Assembly (NCBI GenBank): GCA_948099385.1
Contig: CANUEZ040000163.1
Span: forward strand, 7,659,001-7,723,000
Direction: 5' to 3'
DNA from: Fasciola hepatica
Lineage: Eukaryota; Platyhelminthes; Trematoda; Plagiorchiida; Fasciolidae
Length of the DNA stretch: 64,000 nucleotides
Shown: piece by piece, positions 60,480 to 64,000 of the stretch
Layout: each line of letters starts with the position of its first letter
Numbering within the stretch: the stretch's first letter is position 1
Notes under the pieces: generated by a model
Databases searched by the model: none
Seen by the model: the letters and a program-made list of their open reading frames with translations, nothing else
What the model was told of the DNA's origin: nothing
Made by a program: the position numbers and the translations under genes

Positions 60480-63400
60480 TTCAAGATGCCGAGCTTTTCA
60501 CATGTTTACAATGTTCCTGTAACCGTGTGCTTCTTAAAAACCGTAACAATAGAGGAGAAAAATGATCAGCATGTATGTGGACATTTGGATGTCGTTGTCA
60601 CAATTGTTAGGATTCTTCTGGTTTCATGGTGTTGATTTGTGGGGTTCCTGAAAAGCAAAAGAGAATAAAGCACTCATAGCACTTTAACTACAACGGCTCC
60701 AATATCTACTTTTAACTGATACGCATGTAAACGCCGATAGTTCTCACTAGTTCTCGGGTAAGATACAGTCAAGTTTGATCATGTCAAGACCTATTCCTCC
60801 TCTGTCCCGAGACAAATCCAGGTAAATGCTTTGCCGCTCCTAATCAGATAACGAACGGAATCTTCCAAATGTTGAAACCGACAATAAGTTGGCACAAACG
60901 AGAGTATTTAGATCTAATATATCTGTTGAAGCTCAGATAACTACTTCTAGTAGATTCCGAATAACCTCGTCCGTCTTGGATAAAGGCAATGTTTTTGGAT
61001 ATGTATTATATTTGGAACCGTCACCCGAATATCCTCGGCGCGTATTCTTGGAACCTCTTAGCCAAAGAAAGAAAACAAGCTGCAACCTGAAGTTCTGCAC
61101 TAGCCACTTCAGATAGGGTGATACGCCCATTTGATACAGCTTATGTGACAAAATAATGAAAGCCAGTTTCCCTTTTCGCTTTCACTTTGTTCCGACTACC
61201 GTCCTGTTCCGCCAGTTGTGTTGCAGCTTATGATGAGCAAACTGAGATTGTGGAGATAATAAATATTTCATCGACAATCATTATTTCCACTGAGACCCCG
61301 TGTGTGTACTTGGTTCTACCACTCGCAATCTAATTTGTCCTGGTTAGGCGACCAGTTAGATAAATGACCTTGGGTGTCCTCCAAGACCGATTCTCGAAAT
61401 TTATTCTTTGCTGTTCAGGTTCTTATGAACTCTCAGTGGCTCGTGACTTTGGACTTCTGACACACTGAAAGGCATCCTTCGAATCGGGATTGGTTTCACG
61501 GACTACGTCTGGAAGCAATTTTGATCGGTAATCTAACATGCTAAAATAAAATTGTAGCATCTTCCGTGATAGCTGGTCTCTGGGGAGCATTCCTATTTCC
61601 CTCAGAACTACATTCTCCATGTAATAGCCACCGGATTTTTGAACTTCGCACTTTTGAGGAATAATGTGTGCTTCACAAATAATCGACTAAATGAAGGTAG
61701 AAAAAAATAAATACAAGTTTAAAAGAAATTTCAGATGGTAAATCTCGGACATATTTGGAGATGCAAATCAATAAATTCCGACTAAACAGTGAGGGCAAAT
61801 ATAAGAGTTTATCTGCCAGTGGTTCGTGTTCATTATTACCTAAGCTCACGCTGGAGCAGCTATTGGTGGTCACTCACGAATTCCGAGTAGCGCCGAGTAG
61901 ACTCCACTCAGTGCTTGTTATAGCGATAATCAGATTAGAGGTTTAGTTGATACTGACCGTGAGATCATTTGGGCGTGATTTACTCGAGGAATTTCACCAA
62001 TGGGAACAGTGTTTGAGCGGCCCACTATGCCGGTCAAGTGTCTGCAATGGGTATGATAAAACGTACCTCTGAGGCAGCAATATAACTCGACGGTGGCATT
62101 GGAATCTTCATTGGTATGGATGTCCAAAATGCACTTGTTGGTGAGTGTCGGAAAGACACCCACTGTACTCAGGACGAGTCGGTGGAAGGTGTCAGACCAT
62201 GACAGATCTGGCCCGAGCAATTATTCGGACCCAGACCTCCAATCTGGGAGGCGATCAGTGCTTTTGCTCTGAGATCAGGACATCGGGCGGTCACGAAGAT
62301 ACGTAGTAATTGTGGATCCAAGGGCTGGTGTTCATCATGCTTTTGAAATATACCAAGGGCACACCTTCCCGATCACTGCCATCAAGCTGAGATGGCTAAT
62401 TCAATACAAATTCAGTGGTTTCGATGGAATGAGTGTCTCCGGTCAAGCTAGGTTTTGGACGCTGACGGTAGAGATATGGATGCTCTGTTGAGGATCATTA
62501 TGAAGCTGCCTATCCCGGATGACCGTTTTCCTTTTAGGCGAGGCTGAGTTCTTGATACCTGCATGGGTTGCTGACGGTACCGGTCTCTGAAGCTGCACTT
62601 GCCTTTTCAGAATCAGCGACAAGATAGGACTCAGAAAATGCTGTGGTATGAATGTGTTTACAGAAAAAACCACAGAACGCGTAATTTTTTATTGAAATTC
62701 GAATGAAAAGGAGCGGTGAATGCACGAAGTACCCAATGTCGTCCGGCGTTTGACGTGGCCTGCTTTCGTGACTTAAGGGGGAGGTTTAGCGATTCCATTT
62801 AACTCAGCTTGAACTGCATAGCCTAAGTTTGAATAAATAATAGCCTACTTTGGACAGAAAATGACATAGCTCATGCCTCATTCATTAGTGGAGCGGATTC
62901 TCTCAAATTATATACCGCGTCTGCATAACACAACCCGTTTAAACCATGGGACTATTGATGATTGTATGCGGTACATAAACGACACTTTTGACGCATTCCG
63001 TTCACCCCGGAAGTACCCCTGTGAGTTCACAGATTTTACGGATTATTTCTGTTGAGCCTTTTCAATCGCGAGCTATATCACGAACGATAAGGTTTCCCTG
63101 CGTTTTTGGTGTGGAGTGACTACACAATCACTCATTACCTAAATTTGAGAGTTCGTAACAATCTGCGTAGTACAGTGTGGAGAAAGATACTGAGGTCGAA
63201 TTTCGCCACTAGCTGCTCAAAAGATCGTTGGTGGGCAAAACAATGCAAATACCACAGAGTGAATATTCTTCATTTTCTATGTGGTATATAGCATATCACA
63301 GAAAGAAAAGTGCTCCCGAAATAAAAATGGTCATGAGGCAGATTTGTAATCTCTGGCGATATATAATCTGCATTGATGGTTCTAGGCTCCAATCAAACAT

Positions 63401-64000
63401 TAAACGAAGGGTGGTTAAGAAAGTTTTTACATCGAATTGCATGAGCTACTGATAAAAATGAATTGTGATGAAAACCACATGACCGGAAACTTTATTGCCA
63501 AGATAGTTTACTTAATTTGACCTTATTTCATCCTCAACGTTGCCGAGGTAATTTCATTTGATTTTTTCCACATCATTAAAGGTCCACTTTATTTTTGTGG
63601 GGGGCTTCATCGGATCAATTCTTTGGGTACAAAAGCATCTTTGGAAGTGCGGTTTGCAAATTTCTATGTCGTTTACATTTTTAAAAGCGAAGAATGCAAC
63701 GCAATTTTTGCAGGAATTCACAACAATTCGAAGTCAAACTCCTGCTAACGTTTCTAGCAGTAATTATCTGGAATTTGAATCCTCTGAAAAATCCCACAGA
63801 ACACATTGAGAACAAACAACTTGGCGAACTGAAAAACGAGCTGGTTTGGCCACGTTGTTTATTCTCAAAGTCCTCATGGATATAAAATATCTCTTTAGGT
63901 TATCATGAAAATTTATTATTCACTTTGCAATAAAGAAGATGACTAAGGTATTGGGATCTGCTCAACATGTTGCTATCCAGCGACTTACATACTGAAAAGA
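60480..64000. other. No gene recognised
   Basis: Only short open frames (96 codons at most, 61930-62220, minus). No domain, repeat or splice-supported coding segment recognised by eye. Confidence 0.4.

Noticed and set aside
1..64000. Prokaryotic features (operons, ribosome binding sites, CRISPR, prophage)
   Set aside because: The retroelement content, intron-bearing gene and absence of dense ORFs all indicate a eukaryotic nuclear sequence.

Overview
This is a eukaryotic window, AT-rich and intron-bearing, dominated by old, heavily mutated retrotransposons. The elements are of the kinds that fill flatworm genomes: an RTE-clade LINE resembling schistosome SR2, several CR1/jockey-type LINEs and a Penelope-like element. 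Together with a gene built from very short symmetric exons, this points to a digenean trematode, most likely a blood fluke (schistosomatid). That assignment is inference from element types and gene architecture. No prokaryotic gene, operon, CRISPR array or intact long ORF was seen.

Layout: 1-12.5 kb holds a Penelope-like reverse transcriptase relic (about 2.44-2.88 kb), an RTE-type LINE relic (5.17-6.43 kb) and the first copy of dispersed repeat A (9.9-11.0 kb). A CR1-type LINE lies at 12.5-15.5 kb. A shorter second copy at 16.85-18.4 kb is bracketed by about 300-bp direct repeats (D1 and D2). Repeats B and C (19.4 and 21.9 kb) recur in the same order and orientation at 29.0 and 30.3 kb, and repeat A recurs at 25.4 kb. 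A third LINE relic is at 27.2-28.4 kb. The stretch 31-35.6 kb shows nothing recognisable.

The most interesting locus is 36.4-44.2 kb on the plus strand. I read it as a micro-exon-gene-like (MEG-like) gene for a small secreted protein. It has a TATA box, a signal-peptide exon, internal exons whose lengths are multiples of three with phase-1 introns at both ends, and a clear terminal exon with a stop. Eight exons chosen here total 600 nt and encode 199 residues with one open frame. Several more 9-45 nt candidate micro-exons of the same phase class lie in the introns. An antisense LINE relic sits in intron 1. I cannot assign the protein to a known family.

From 44.3 kb to the end there is a fourth LINE relic (47.6-50.5 kb), two tRNA-like sequences on the minus strand (52.4 and 60.4 kb), AT microsatellites, and a few open stretches that I cannot name. 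In DNA of this composition, open frames of 120-150 codons are expected a few times by chance in 64 kb, so such frames are reported cautiously or rejected.
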